Shown here: in pieces, positions 8,377 through 17,349 of the stretch
Numbering within the stretch: the stretch's first letter is position 1
How the letters are laid out: each line of letters opens with the position of its first letter
Assembly (NCBI RefSeq): GCF_900155945.1
Contig: NZ_FTMN01000007.1
Span: 1-64,000 of the forward strand
Direction: 5' to 3'
Length of the DNA stretch: 64,000 nt
DNA from: Marinobacterium stanieri
Lineage (GTDB): Bacteria; Pseudomonadota; Gammaproteobacteria; Pseudomonadales; Balneatricaceae
The notes under the pieces: generated by a model
What the model was told of the DNA's origin: nothing
Databases searched by the model: none
Seen by the model: the letters and a program-made list of their open reading frames with translations, nothing else
Position numbers and translations under genes: made by a program

Positions 8377-9474
8377 TTAAAGATCAGCCAGCGGATGTGC
8401 TTCCCAGGGTGACTCAAACAAGCCGTTGAGGAATTCGGTTTCCACCTCATCAACAGCCGGGAACGTCCACTGCGGCTTGCCATCCTTGTCGATCAACAAG
8501 GCACGCACCCCTTCCTGAAATTCACGGTGGCGACAGCACTGCACGGACAGCACCAGTTCGTTCTGGAACACCTCGCGCAGTGACATGTGACGGCAACGAC
8601 GCAGCTGCTCGTGAATCATCTTCAGCGACAGCGGGCTACCATGGGTAATCGCCTTCTGGGCACGCTTGACCCATTTGTCTTCAGACTCCACCGCCTGCAG
8701 AGCCTCAACCATCTCCTCCACGGAATCATGGTCGGTCACCTCACGGATCAGAGCCTCGTGCGCGCGGATCGGTGCTGCCATTTCATCGAAAGTGGCGCGA
8801 GACTCGTCTTCCAGCTCGCGCAGCACACGGCTGACCACGCCACCGGCATCATCACCCCAGTGCTCGCTCTGCAGACGCTGCAGCATGCCCTCACGCATAT
8901 CCGATTTCAGCGCCCGGTCAGCCAGACCAAGATACAACGCATCAGCCGCATTGATCGGATTACCGGTCAGCCCCAGGAACAAACCGGTACCGCCCGGCAT
9001 ACGATTGAGGAACCAGCTGCCACCCACATCCGGGTACAGGCCGATAGTCACTTCAGGCATGGCCAGATGCGAGGTTTCAGTCACTACGCGGTGGCTGCAG
9101 CCATTCATCAAGCCCATGCCGCCGCCCATGACGATACCGCTACCCCAGCAGATGATCGGCTTGGGATAGGTGTGTAGCGCATAGTCCAGGCGATATTCAC
9201 GGGTGAAGAACTGCTCCGGGAAATCCGTGTCGTTGGCAACCATGGATTTGTACAGGTTGACGATGTCGCCCCCTGCACAGAACGCCTTGTCGCCGGCGCT
9301 GTCCAGCAGGACCGCAACCACGTTGCTATCGTCGCGCCAGGCATCCAGCTTGGGCTGGATCAGATCGATCATTTCCAGCGTCAGCGCGTTCAGTGACTTT
9401 TCCGCATTGAGACGGATTTCACCGATAATCTGGCCATCTCGGGTCGCGTGTTCGGTAAAGAGTACACAGCTCAT
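8377..9474 (-). CDS. 3-hydroxyisobutyryl-CoA hydrolase (crotonase family)
   Basis: 365 residues, longer than simple hydratases and typical of HIBCH-type enzymes that release 3-hydroxyisobutyrate from its CoA ester in valine degradation. The oxyanion-hole region IVMGGGMGLM is at 114-123, and the hydrolase signature MPEVTIGLYPDVGGSW gives the expected Glu141 and Asp149. The frame is open 38 codons further upstream into the neighbouring gene. I set the start at 9474 because AGGAG lies 6-7 bases before that ATG and the family N terminus begins there. It follows the hydratase gene with a 13-base gap. Confidence 0.9.
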   Translation of the reverse strand: MSCVLFTEHATRDGQIIGEIRLNAEKSLNALTLEMIDLIQPKLDAWRDDSNVVAVLLDSAGDKAFCAGGDIVNLYKSMVANDTDFPEQFFTREYRLDYALHTYPKPIICWGSGIVMGGGMGLMNGCSHRVVTETSHLAMPEVTIGLYPDVGGSWFLNRMPGGTGLFLGLTGNPINAADALYLGLADRALKSDMREGMLQRLQSEHWGDDAGGVVSRVLRELEDESRATFDEMAAPIRAHEALIREVTDHDSVEEMVEALQAVESEDKWVKRAQKAITHGSPLSLKMIHEQLRRCRHMSLREVFQNELVLSVQCCRHREFQEGVRALLIDKDGKPQWTFPAVDEVETEFLNGLFESPWEAHPLADL

Positions 9475-9487
9475 GTCAGGCTCCTGA

Positions 9488-10264
9488 TTAACGGTTCTTC
9501 CATTCAGCCTTGCGCTTTTCAAGGAAAGCGTTGACCCCTTCACGCTGATCTTCGGTGTGGAACAGATCGACGAAGAGCTCACGTTCAATGATGTAACCCT
9601 GGTCCAGCGGACGGCTGCGACCGGACTGAATCAGTTTCTTACAGGCAGCTACTGCAGACGGGCTCTGCTCACCCACCTGTTCGGCCAGCTGCAGCGCACG
9701 CTCAAGTGCCTGGCCCTGCTCAACCACTTCTTCAACCAGGCCAATTTCCAGCGCCTTGTCGGCCTTCACCCGCTCACCACACAGGATCATGCGTTTGGAC
9801 CAGCCTTCACCGACCAGCCAGGTCAGATTCTGGGTGCCGCCAGCGCAGGGCAGCAGGCCAACTTTCGCTTCCGGCAGGGCCATCTGCGCCTGAGCTTCAG
9901 CCACACGCAGATCACAGGCCAGGGCCACTTCCAGACCACCACCCATGGCAAAACCGTTCACGGCCGCAATGGACACACCGCGGAAGCGGCTCAGGGTTTC
10001 AAAGGCTTCACCAAACAGGCGCGCCATATCACCGGCAACCGCACGATCGCCATCGGCAAAGAGTTTCAGATCAGCACCGGCAGAGAAAAACTTCTCGCCT
10101 TCACCGGTCAATACCAGGCTCCAGATATCGCGATCTGCATTCAGCTCTTCAACAATACTGACCAGTGCCTTAAGGCTATCCGCGGTCCAGGTGTTGGCCG
10201 GCGGGTTGTTCATGGTCAGCAGTGCAACATGACCACGCTTTTCTACTCGAATCGGTTCAGACAT
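9488..10264 (-). CDS. enoyl-CoA hydratase (methacrylyl-CoA step)
   Basis: 258-residue crotonase-fold protein with the two oxyanion segments FFSAGADLKLF and AVNGFAMGGGLEVALACDLR and the catalytic-side motif LPEAKVGLLPCAGGTQ. In this operon the expected step is hydration of methacrylyl-CoA to 3-hydroxyisobutyryl-CoA, between the dehydrogenase and the hydrolase. The start at 10264 is preferred over the ATG five codons earlier, since GGAG/AGGG lies just upstream of it and the family N terminus MSEPIRVEKRGHVALLTMN begins there. Substrate assignment is by context. Confidence 0.88.
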   Translation of the reverse strand: MSEPIRVEKRGHVALLTMNNPPANTWTADSLKALVSIVEELNADRDIWSLVLTGEGEKFFSAGADLKLFADGDRAVAGDMARLFGEAFETLSRFRGVSIAAVNGFAMGGGLEVALACDLRVAEAQAQMALPEAKVGLLPCAGGTQNLTWLVGEGWSKRMILCGERVKADKALEIGLVEEVVEQGQALERALQLAEQVGEQSPSAVAACKKLIQSGRSRPLDQGYIIERELFVDLFHTEDQREGVNAFLEKRKAEWKNR

Positions 10265-10290
10265 TTCCCTGCTCTCCATTCAAATTCGGT

Positions 10291-11445
10291 TTACAGCTCA
10301 GCAGCACCTTCCGCCAGTACACGGCGAGAGATAATCAGACGCATGACTTCATTGGTGCCTTCCAGAATACGATGCACACGGGTATCGCGCAGATAACGCT
10401 CCATCGGGTATTCCTTGATATAGCCGTTACCGCCATACAACTGCAGTGCTTCGTCGCAGATGTTGTAGCACACATCCGTGGCGAAACGCTTGGCCATGGC
10501 ACAGTACGTGGTGGCATCAGCATGACCATTGTCCAATTTACTGGCGGCCAGGCGCACCATTTGACGCGCGGCAACCAGCTCAGTCTGCATGTCCGCCAGA
10601 CGGAACTGCAACGCCTGGAAATCAGCCAGACGCTTGCCGAACTGTTTGCGTTCCAGCATGTATTCAGTGGCCTTGTTCAACGCCTGCTGCGCCGTCCCCA
10701 CCGAGCAGGTAGCGATATTGATACGCCCGCCATCCAGACCTTTCATCGCAATTTTGAAGCCCTCACCTTCCTGTGCCAGCAGGTTTTCAGCCGGTACACG
10801 AACGTCTTCGAAGGTAATCATGCGGGTCGGCTGGCAATTCCAGCCCATTTTGTCTTCCTTGCGGCCATAGCTGATTCCATCAGCCTTGGCATCTACGGCA
10901 AACGCCGAAATGCCGGCAGCACCCTCGCCACCGGTGCGTGCCATCACCACCAGCACATCCGTATCGCCGGCACCGGAGATAAAAATTTTGCTGCCGTTCA
11001 ACACATAATGATCGCCTTCCAGCCGTGCACTGGTTTTCAGTGACGCAGCATCAGAGCCTGCATTGGGCTCAGTCAGACAGTAAGAACCCAGCAGCTGGCC
11101 ACTGGCAAGACCTTCCGCCCACTGCTCAATTACAGCTGGGCCACCGAAGCTTGCCACCATCCAGCTCACCATGTTGTGAATGGTGATGTAGGCAGTGGTA
11201 GAGGTGCAGCCCATGGCCAGTTGTTCGAATATGATGCTGGCATCCAGGCGACTCAGACCCAGACCACCCACCTCATCAGGTGTATAGAGGGAGCAAAAGC
11301 CCAGCTCACCCGCTTTCTGCAGCACTTCAACCGGGAAGATCGCTTGCTGATCCCATTCACCGGCATGAGGCTCCAGTTCATTCTGTGCAAACGCCCGCGC
11401 CATATCGGCAAAGGCAATTTGATCTTCGTTCAGCTCAAAATCCAT
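10291..11445 (-). CDS. isobutyryl-CoA dehydrogenase (acyl-CoA dehydrogenase)
   Basis: 384-residue FAD acyl-CoA dehydrogenase. It shows LTEPNAGSDAAS (substrate/flavin loop), a flavin-contacting FISGAG segment, RKQFGKRLADFQ and the C-terminal catalytic base in ILEGTNEVM (Glu362), as in short/branched-chain enzymes such as ACAD8. Its place directly after mmsA and before the methacrylyl-CoA hydratase points to isobutyryl-CoA as substrate in valine breakdown. CGAGG precedes the ATG; the 88-base gap from mmsA holds a hairpin and an A-rich tract. Confidence 0.9.
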   Translation of the reverse strand: MDFELNEDQIAFADMARAFAQNELEPHAGEWDQQAIFPVEVLQKAGELGFCSLYTPDEVGGLGLSRLDASIIFEQLAMGCTSTTAYITIHNMVSWMVASFGGPAVIEQWAEGLASGQLLGSYCLTEPNAGSDAASLKTSARLEGDHYVLNGSKIFISGAGDTDVLVVMARTGGEGAAGISAFAVDAKADGISYGRKEDKMGWNCQPTRMITFEDVRVPAENLLAQEGEGFKIAMKGLDGGRINIATCSVGTAQQALNKATEYMLERKQFGKRLADFQALQFRLADMQTELVAARQMVRLAASKLDNGHADATTYCAMAKRFATDVCYNICDEALQLYGGNGYIKEYPMERYLRDTRVHRILEGTNEVMRLIISRRVLAEGAAEL

Positions 11446-11462
11446 TCCATACCTCGGACACG

Positions 11463-11506
11463 CTTATTATTGTTTTTATGGCCATGGGCTGCCGGATTAC
11501 GGCAGC
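11463..11506 (-). promoter_or_regulatory. intercistronic hairpin plus A-rich tract after mmsA
   Basis: Arms GCTGCCG (11488-11494) and CGGCAGC (11500-11506) form a 7-bp stem with a 5-base loop. On the minus strand they are followed by AAAAACAATAATAAG (plus 11463-11477) and the Shine-Dalgarno of the acyl-CoA dehydrogenase. This is the third copy of the layout within the operon. Confidence 0.5.
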
Positions 11507-11533
11507 ACCATGACTCGGTTATTTAATAGCGAT

Positions 11534-13027
11534 TTATTTCAACTGGATGGTCATGTTGGGACCAGAAGCGATGTCGTCTTCAAACCAGCGAGCCGTAACC
11601 GTCTTGGTTTCGGTGTAGAACTTGACCGCCTGCTTGCCGTAAGCATGCTGATCACCGTAGAAGGATTTTCTCCAACCCGTGAAGGAGAACATCGGCAGCG
11701 GCACCGGCACCGGTACGTTGATACCGACCTGACCGACCTTGATTTCATGCTGGTACTTGCGAGCAGCCGCACCAGAAGACGTGAAGATGGAAGTACCGTT
11801 ACCGTAGGGGTTCTCGTTGATCAGCGCGATCGCTTCTTCAATGCTGTCCACTTCCAGTGCAATCAGGACCGGACCAAAAATCTCTTCCTGGTAGATCGAC
11901 ATGTCGCGGGTCACATTGCGGAACATGGTCGGGCCAACCCAGTTACCATCCGGGTAACCTTCAACCACACACTCGCTGCCATCCAGAATGCAGTCGGCAC
12001 CGGCATCCTTGCCTTCCTGAATCAGGCTCAGGACACGTTCACGCGCCTGCGGGTTGATCAGCGGACCATAACCGGCTTCAGGGTCATTCCATGCACCCGG
12101 ACGCACTTTGGCCAGGGCATCACGCACTTCAGGGATCCACTCACGAGCTTCACCAACAAACACGGCGACAGAGATCGCCATGCAGCGCTGACCACCGGCA
12201 CCGACAGACGCACCGGCGATGTTGTTGATCACCTGGTTCTTGGACGCATCCGGCATCACGACCATGTGGTTCTTGGCACCGGCGAATGCCTGCACGCGTT
12301 TCATGTGATCGGTACCGGTGCGGTAGATATGCTCACCGACGTTCACGGAGCCGACGAAGGAGATAGCCGGTGTATCCTTGTGCGTCAGCAGCTGGTTCAC
12401 CACATCTTTGGTACCGTGTACGACCTGCAGCAGGCCATCCGGCGCACCCGCTTCCTTGAACAGTTCTGCCAGACGCATCGGCGTCAGCGGATCCTGCTCG
12501 GACGGCTTAAGGACAAAGGTGTTACCGCAGGCGATGGCCATCGGGAACATCCACAGAGGAATCATGGCCGGGAAGTTGAACGGCGTAATACCGACACACA
12601 CGCCCAGCGGCTGGGTGATGCTGTAGCAATCGATCTTGCGTGCCACGTTCTCAACGGTTTCGCCCATGCTCAGGGACGCGATGTTGCAGGCATGCTCAAC
12701 CACTTCGATACCACGCCAAACATCACCCTTGGCATCTTCAAAGGTTTTACCGGTTTCCTGGGCCAGCAGCTCAGCCAGTTCGTCGTGATGCTCTTTCAGC
12801 AGGTGCTGATAACGCAGCATCAGGCGAGCACGGTCACCGATGGATGTTTCCTTCCAGCTCTCGAACGCCTCCTTGGCGGTTTCGACAGCACGCTCTACCT
12901 CGTCGGCAGTGGCACAAGGAACCTGGGCCAGTACTTCCTGAGTCGCAGGGTTGGTCACCGGCAGCCACTGGCTGGTTTCACTCTGAACGAATTCACCACC
13001 GATCAGGAGGGGTACATGCTGAGTCAT
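11534..13027 (-). CDS. mmsA: methylmalonate-semialdehyde dehydrogenase (CoA-acylating)
   Basis: 497-residue aldehyde dehydrogenase making propionyl-CoA and CO2 from methylmalonate semialdehyde. The nucleophile is Cys282 in [11 protein letters not shown], the MMSDH-type form of the active-site segment; [17 protein letters not shown] and [11 protein letters not shown] are also characteristic. A TTG seven codons upstream (13048) is possible, but the ATG at 13027 has AAGGTGA at good spacing and matches the usual N terminus. First gene of the valine operon, divergent from the AraC regulator, with a LiuR-like box and an A-rich leader upstream. Confidence 0.95.
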   Translation of the reverse strand: MTQHVPLLIGGEFVQSETSQWLPVTNPATQEVLAQVPCATADEVERAVETAKEAFESWKETSIGDRARLMLRYQHLLKEHHDELAELLAQETGKTFEDAKGDVWRGIEVVEHACNIASLSMGETVENVARKIDCYSITQPLGVCVGITPFNFPAMIPLWMFPMAIACGNTFVLKPSEQDPLTPMRLAELFKEAGAPDGLLQVVHGTKDVVNQLLTHKDTPAISFVGSVNVGEHIYRTGTDHMKRVQAFAGAKNHMVVMPDASKNQVINNIAGASVGAGGQRCMAISVAVFVGEAREWIPEVRDALAKVRPGAWNDPEAGYGPLINPQARERVLSLIQEGKDAGADCILDGSECVVEGYPDGNWVGPTMFRNVTRDMSIYQEEIFGPVLIALEVDSIEEAIALINENPYGNGTSIFTSSGAAARKYQHEIKVGQVGINVPVPVPLPMFSFTGWRKSFYGDQHAYGKQAVKFYTETKTVTARWFEDDIASGPNMTIQLK

Positions 13028-13050
13028 TTGCTTCACCTTTGTAGTCAAAA

Positions 13051-13062
13051 TTTATTGTTGTT
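13051..13062 (-). promoter_or_regulatory. A-rich Hfq/Crc-like tract in the mmsA leader
   Basis: The minus strand reads AACAACAATAAA, three to four AAn repeats, about 25 bases before the mmsA start and just upstream of its Shine-Dalgarno. It fits the catabolite-activity consensus AAnAAnAA. No regulator of this type lies in the window, so the role is inferred. Confidence 0.5.
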
Positions 13063-13092
13063 ATCGGTTAACAGCTGCAGCAGCAGCTCTTG

Positions 13093-13108
13093 TTTACGTT
13101 AACGTTAA
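13093..13108. promoter_or_regulatory. LiuR-like palindromic box upstream of mmsA
   Basis: TTTACGTTAACGTTAA differs at two positions from the perfect palindrome TTTACGTTAACGTAAA found in front of liuR (20357-20372). It lies in the 205-base gap between mmsA and the AraC gene, about 65 bases before the mmsA start. It is a likely binding site for the MerR-family LiuR, which would tie valine to leucine catabolism; MmsR may bind nearby as well. Confidence 0.6.
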
Positions 13109-13232
13109 TCCGTTGACCATTTTGTAACACAGCCCTCCATCGCCACGGATTGATAATCTTGCGAACATGATGGACTATATTGCTGCCCAATAGGGGTTTT
13201 TACTAGTACCTAAGACCAAAGGTGTACGGCAT

Positions 13233-14141
13233 ATGAGCACTCCATCCAGCTGGCCACTGCCTTCCGAGAGCATTCGCTTCGTGCTGCCACGCAAGATGGT
13301 GTCACGCTTGCGCGAGCACCCGCTCAGTGAGCAGCTGTATCCACTCGGCGTCGGCTATTATCAGCTGGCACGCGGTCATGCCATGCAACGCGAACAACAT
13401 GATGACTATCTGCTGATCTACTGTCTTGAGGGGGCCGGTAAACTGGAGTACGGAGAAAAAGGCAAGCGCCGCATCATCAGGCCTGGCGACTTGATCGTGC
13501 TGCCACGCAATACGCCTCACCATTACTGGACGGAACAGAAAAACCCCTGGAGTATTTACTGGATCCATTTTGATGGCAGCCTGGCACAAGATTTTCTGGA
13601 CCAACTGGAAACCGAAGGTGATTCACCTGTGCTGTCACTGGGGATTCACTCCCGTCTGGTGACCGATTTTGAAGCCCTGCTCGACGCCCGTCAGGCGCGC
13701 CACCATCTTGCGTCCTATCTTCACAGCGCCAATCAGCTGCGTCAGTTGCTGACACATATTGCGCTCCTGCGCCCGCTGGCACGTCAGCAACAGGAAGAGG
13801 CACTAGACCTGGAAAAAGTACACAGCCTGATGCAAACACGCTTACACGAGCAACTGGACGTGGAGACACTGGCCGCCGCCGTCAGCCTGTCGAAATTTCA
13901 TTTCATCAAGAAATACAAAACCCTGACCGGCACCACACCGATCAACCATTTTATCCAGCTGAAAATTGAGCGTGCCTGCCACCTGCTCGATGTGACCAAC
14001 AAGGGTATCAAGGAGATTGCCTGGGCGGTGGGATATGAAGATGCCTACTATTTTTCGCGCATCTTCAGGAAAATGATGGGGATATCGCCCACACACTATC
14101 GTGAAATGCGTCTGGGACGATCTTCCTACACAGAAGACTAA
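13233..14141 (+). CDS. mmsR: AraC-family transcriptional regulator, MmsR-like
   Basis: 302 residues: an N-terminal AraC-type cupin sensor domain (GDLIVLPRNTPHHYW is the cupin core, about residue 85-100) and a C-terminal double helix-turn-helix (residues ~195-295) with the GY-EDAYYFSRIFRKMMGISPTHYR signature. It is transcribed divergently from mmsA, the same arrangement as Pseudomonas mmsR-mmsAB, where MmsR activates the valine operon. It is therefore probably the inducer-responsive activator here. The symbol is given by context and not by exact sequence identity. Confidence 0.82.
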   Translation: MSTPSSWPLPSESIRFVLPRKMVSRLREHPLSEQLYPLGVGYYQLARGHAMQREQHDDYLLIYCLEGAGKLEYGEKGKRRIIRPGDLIVLPRNTPHHYWTEQKNPWSIYWIHFDGSLAQDFLDQLETEGDSPVLSLGIHSRLVTDFEALLDARQARHHLASYLHSANQLRQLLTHIALLRPLARQQQEEALDLEKVHSLMQTRLHEQLDVETLAAAVSLSKFHFIKKYKTLTGTTPINHFIQLKIERACHLLDVTNKGIKEIAWAVGYEDAYYFSRIFRKMMGISPTHYREMRLGRSSYTED

Positions 14142-14149
14142 TCTGAAGA

Positions 14150-14179
14150 GATGCGAGGGCTAAACCACCCCCGCGCATC
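14150..14179. terminator. hairpin between convergent mmsR and hemH
   Basis: GATGCG (14150-14155) pairs with CGCATC (14174-14179), with inner GGG/CCC pairing possible. It fills the 40-base gap between two convergent genes and may terminate both, although neither side has a clear T-tract. Confidence 0.4.
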
Positions 14180-14181
14180 CA

Positions 14182-15267
14182 TCACTGTTTGGCGCCTTTG
14201 GCATGAGCATGCGCCTTACGCTCTGCCCCATCCATTTCGGCGGCCAGATCCCAGCCTTGAACATGCTCGGCCACCAGGCTTTCCAATGCATCAATGTGCA
14301 TGGATTCCGCATTCAAGGCAGGAATATAGTCATATTGCTCGCCGCCCGCTTCCATAAAGTATTCGCGGTTTTCTTCACCAATCTCTTCAATTGTCTCCAG
14401 GCAGTCGGCAGAGAACCCCGGGCACACGATCTGTACCGATTTTACGCCCTCTTTTGGCAGCGATTTCAGGGTGTGATCGGTGTAAGGCTTCAACCACTCT
14501 TCACGGCCAAAACGGGACTGGAAGGTGGTCATCCACTCCCCTTCCCCAAGCCCCAGGCGGTTGGCCAGCAGGCGACTGGTTTTATGGCATTCGCAAAAGT
14601 AAGGGTCACCCTGCAACAGGTAACGCTTGGGCACACCATGGTAGGACATCAAGAGCTTATCGGCGCGACCATGCTGCTCCCAAAAGCGTTCCACCGATAC
14701 CGCCAGCGCTTCAATGTACGGCGGGTAGTCATGATAATGATTGACCATGCGCAGCTCGGGCAGCCAGCGGCGCTTGCGAAAATCTTCCGCAACCGCATCA
14801 AAGGTCGATGCCGTGGTTGCACCGGAATATTGCGGATACAGCGGCAGCACCAACAGACGACGCACACCTGCCTGCTGCATACGGTCAATCGTGCTGGCAA
14901 TGGAGGGGTTGCCATAGCGCATGGCAAATTCGACCATCACATTCTTGCCAAAACGGCCCTGTAAGCGCTCGCGCAAGGCGGTGCACTGATTCTGGGTATG
15001 CACCATGAGGGGCGATCCCTCTTCGGTCCATACGGTTTTGTAGGCTTCAGCCGACCGGCGCGGGCGAATATTAAGAATGACGCCATTGAGAATGCACCAC
15101 CAGATCGGACGTGGCACCTCGACCACACGAGGGTCCCAGAGGAATTCTTTCAGGTAACGGCGCAATGCGGGCGTGGTCGGCTCATCCGGTGTGCCCAGGT
15201 TGGTAATCAGAATACCGGTCAGATCCTGCTGATCGTGTTGAAACCCTTCTACCCCGCGATACCCCAT
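14182..15267 (-). CDS. hemH: ferrochelatase
   Basis: 361 residues; inserts Fe(II) into protoporphyrin IX at the end of haem synthesis. The N-terminal LITNLGTPDEPTTPALRRYLKEFL, the SYHGVPKRYL histidine motif, GDPYFCECHKTS and the C-terminal VCPGFSADCLETIEEIGEE signature are all present. The Cys residues of the PYFCEC region and near the C-terminal signature are of the kind seen in some bacterial HemH, but I cannot tell whether a 2Fe-2S cluster is bound. The start has TAAGGAG upstream. It is a single gene, unrelated in function to its catabolic neighbours. Confidence 0.95.
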   Translation of the reverse strand: MGYRGVEGFQHDQQDLTGILITNLGTPDEPTTPALRRYLKEFLWDPRVVEVPRPIWWCILNGVILNIRPRRSAEAYKTVWTEEGSPLMVHTQNQCTALRERLQGRFGKNVMVEFAMRYGNPSIASTIDRMQQAGVRRLLVLPLYPQYSGATTASTFDAVAEDFRKRRWLPELRMVNHYHDYPPYIEALAVSVERFWEQHGRADKLLMSYHGVPKRYLLQGDPYFCECHKTSRLLANRLGLGEGEWMTTFQSRFGREEWLKPYTDHTLKSLPKEGVKSVQIVCPGFSADCLETIEEIGEENREYFMEAGGEQYDYIPALNAESMHIDALESLVAEHVQGWDLAAEMDGAERKAHAHAKGAKQ

Positions 15268-15353
15268 TTTGACTCCTTAGGCCGGAAAAGACGTTTGATT
15301 GACGCATCTTAGGGTATACGCCGCCAAGGGCCAAGCGGATCAGGCCTTAAACG

Positions 15354-15387
15354 AAAAAACGCCTGCCGGGGGCATCTCCGACAGGCG
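15354..15387 (-). terminator. rho-independent terminator after livM
   Basis: CGCCTGCCGG and CCGACAGGCG (15360-15387) form a stem with one mismatch, followed on the minus strand by six T (A 15354-15359). It sits 20 bases past the livM stop and closes the transporter operon. Confidence 0.8.
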
Positions 15388-15407
15388 AATGGCTCGACGA
15401 TAAAGGA

Positions 15408-16334
15408 TTAGCCGAAGTTACGTTTCCAGACTTTCTGGAACTCACCGACGATACCGCTACGGAACGCCAGTACACAGACCACGAAGATGAAGCCCATGAT
15501 GATGTGCAGATAGTTGCCCAGCTCACCGCCGGACAGGTAGTTCTGCATGGTTACAATCACACCAGCGCCCACAACCGGACCCAGAATGGTACCTACACCA
15601 CCAACCAGCGTCATCAGTACCACCTCACCGGACATGTGCCAGTGCACGTCGGTCAGTGATGCCAGCTGGAATACCAGTGTTTTGGTAGAGCCCGCCAGAC
15701 CTGCCAGCGCAGCAGAGATAGTGAAAGCTACCCACTTGTAGTCGTTGACGTTGTAGCCCAGGGATACTGCACGCGGTTCGTTTTCACGGATCGCTTTCAG
15801 CACCTGGCCAAACGGCGAGTGGATGGTGCGGTGGATCAACCAGAAGCCGAACAGGAACACCGCCAGTACGAAGTAGTACATGTTGATGTTATCGGACAGG
15901 TCAATCATGCCAAACAGGTTGCCGCGGGGCACACCCTGCATACCATCTTCACCACCGGTGAACGGCGCCTGCAGGTAGATGAAGAACACCAGCTGCGAAA
16001 GCGCCAGGGTCACCATGGCGAAATAGATACCTTCACGCTTCACCGACAGCTTGCCGTAGATGGCACCCAAGGCGCCGGCGGACACGGTACCCAGCAGGAT
16101 AGCCAGCTCAGGTGTCATGCCCGAGTTCATCATCAGCCAGCCGGTAATATAACCACCGGTCCCCAGGAAGGCTGCATGCCCGAAGGACAGCAGGCCCACA
16201 TAGCCCAGCATCAGGTTGAATGCACAGGCAAACAGTGCGAAGCAGAGCAGTTTTGCCAGAAACACCGGGTACAGGAAGAACGGTGCTACCAGCGCGAGAA
16301 GCAAGAGTACGACGTAGACTTTATTGATTTTCAT
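15408..16334 (-). CDS. livM: branched-chain amino acid ABC transporter permease LivM
   Basis: 308-residue polytopic inner-membrane protein of the LivM permease family, about eight to ten hydrophobic segments; GYVGLLSFGHAAFLGTGGY near residues 45-65 and the SVKREGIYFAMVTLALSQL region are family hallmarks. The frame is open 20 codons further upstream, but ATG 16334 has GAGGGGGA nearby and begins the expected hydrophobic N terminus. It follows livH by 13 bases. With LivH it would form the translocation pore for leucine/valine/isoleucine or related acids. Confidence 0.92.
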   Translation of the reverse strand: MKINKVYVVLLLLALVAPFFLYPVFLAKLLCFALFACAFNLMLGYVGLLSFGHAAFLGTGGYITGWLMMNSGMTPELAILLGTVSAGALGAIYGKLSVKREGIYFAMVTLALSQLVFFIYLQAPFTGGEDGMQGVPRGNLFGMIDLSDNINMYYFVLAVFLFGFWLIHRTIHSPFGQVLKAIRENEPRAVSLGYNVNDYKWVAFTISAALAGLAGSTKTLVFQLASLTDVHWHMSGEVVLMTLVGGVGTILGPVVGAGVIVTMQNYLSGGELGNYLHIIMGFIFVVCVLAFRSGIVGEFQKVWKRNFG

Positions 16335-16347
16335 TATGACATCCCCC

Positions 16348-17235
16348 TCAGGCTTCTTTGCCGAACAGACCTGCGGGCTTGAGCAGCAGGACAATCACCA
16401 TCACCAGGAAGATCACGGTATTGGATGCTTCCGGGTAGAAATATTTGGTCAAACCTTCAATGACACCCATACCCAGACCGGTCAGGATGGCGCCGCCGAT
16501 GGAACCCATGCCACCGATAACCACAATGGCGAATACTACGATCAGCAGGTTGGAGCCCATATCGGGTGATACAGAGTAGATAGGAGCCGCCAGAACACCG
16601 GCCAGACCTGCAAGGCCTACACCAAAGCCAAAGGTCAGCGTTACGATGAGCGGTACGTTGATACCGAAAGCCTGCATCAGCTGCGGGTTTTCAGTACCGG
16701 CACGCAGATAGGCGCCCAGTTTGGTTTTCTCGATCATCCACCAGGTCAGGCCGCAGACCACAACCGACGCACAGATGATCCAGGCACGGTAATCCGGCAG
16801 ATACATGAACGGCAGTTTGGTACCGCCGCGCAGCGCTTCAGGAATGCTGTAAGACAGGCCTGAAGAGCCATACATATGAGTAAACACACCCTGCAGCATC
16901 AGCGCGAAGCCGAATGTCAGCAGCAGGCTGTAGAGATGATCTTCATTGGCGATGGGACGGATCAGGAACCGCTCCATCAGCACACCGACAAGACCTACTG
17001 CCAGAGGAACCAGCACCAGAGAAGCCCAATAGTTGATGCCCATATATTGCAGCGCAAGATAGGCAGCAAACGCGCCCAGCATGTACATGGCACCCTGAGC
17101 AAAGTTGATGATTTTCAACAGGCCGAAAATGATTGCCAGCCCGAGGCTGAGCAATGCATAGAAGGAGCCGTTGATCAGGCCGACCAACAACTGGCCGAAC
17201 AAACCGAAGAGGTTGATTCCAAGAAAAGTCGCCAT
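16348..17235 (-). CDS. livH: branched-chain amino acid ABC transporter permease LivH
   Basis: 295-residue membrane permease with the LivH signature GSFYALLSLGLAIIFGLLKIINFAQGAMYMLGAF and a C-terminal GGMGSIGGAILTGLGMGVIEGL segment. The start is set at 17235 and not at the more distal in-frame codon, because the extension (rich in Arg/Lys) is not family-like and AAGG precedes 17235. A 108-base gap separates it from livK; this gap contains an inverted repeat CCACTG/CAGTGG and the A-rich tract that begins at the livK stop. Confidence 0.91.
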   Translation of the reverse strand: MATFLGINLFGLFGQLLVGLINGSFYALLSLGLAIIFGLLKIINFAQGAMYMLGAFAAYLALQYMGINYWASLVLVPLAVGLVGVLMERFLIRPIANEDHLYSLLLTFGFALMLQGVFTHMYGSSGLSYSIPEALRGGTKLPFMYLPDYRAWIICASVVVCGLTWWMIEKTKLGAYLRAGTENPQLMQAFGINVPLIVTLTFGFGVGLAGLAGVLAAPIYSVSPDMGSNLLIVVFAIVVIGGMGSIGGAILTGLGMGVIEGLTKYFYPEASNTVIFLVMVIVLLLKPAGLFGKEA

Positions 17236-17337
17236 AGCCTTGTCCCGTTCACGCCGCTTTGCCCTTTTTCGGGCCGCAGAGGTCCGTACCACTGCCCCAA
17301 TGACAGTGGCCGGCCCCTGTTTAAAGCGGTTTAACTC

Positions 17338-17349
17338 TTATTGTTATTT
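17338..17349 (-). promoter_or_regulatory. A-rich tract at the livK stop codon
   Basis: The minus strand reads AATAACAATAAG across the livK TAA stop, matching AAnAAnAAnAA. It lies about 100 bases before livH, too far to overlap its ribosome site, so it may act on mRNA decay of the livK end. Confidence 0.35.

Noticed and set aside
13048-13048. TTG start for mmsA, and other upstream in-frame starts (livM 16394, livH 17292, livG 20214, fabV 35774, OFA 56511)
   Set aside because: In each case the extension is not family-like and a better ribosome site precedes the internal ATG used in the annotation.
11510-13102. A 530-codon open frame on the plus strand opposite mmsA
   Set aside because: It lies wholly antisense to a clear MmsA with its catalytic cysteine, and its translation is rich in His/Arg/Gln with no domain. 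It is a by-product of codon bias on the coding strand.
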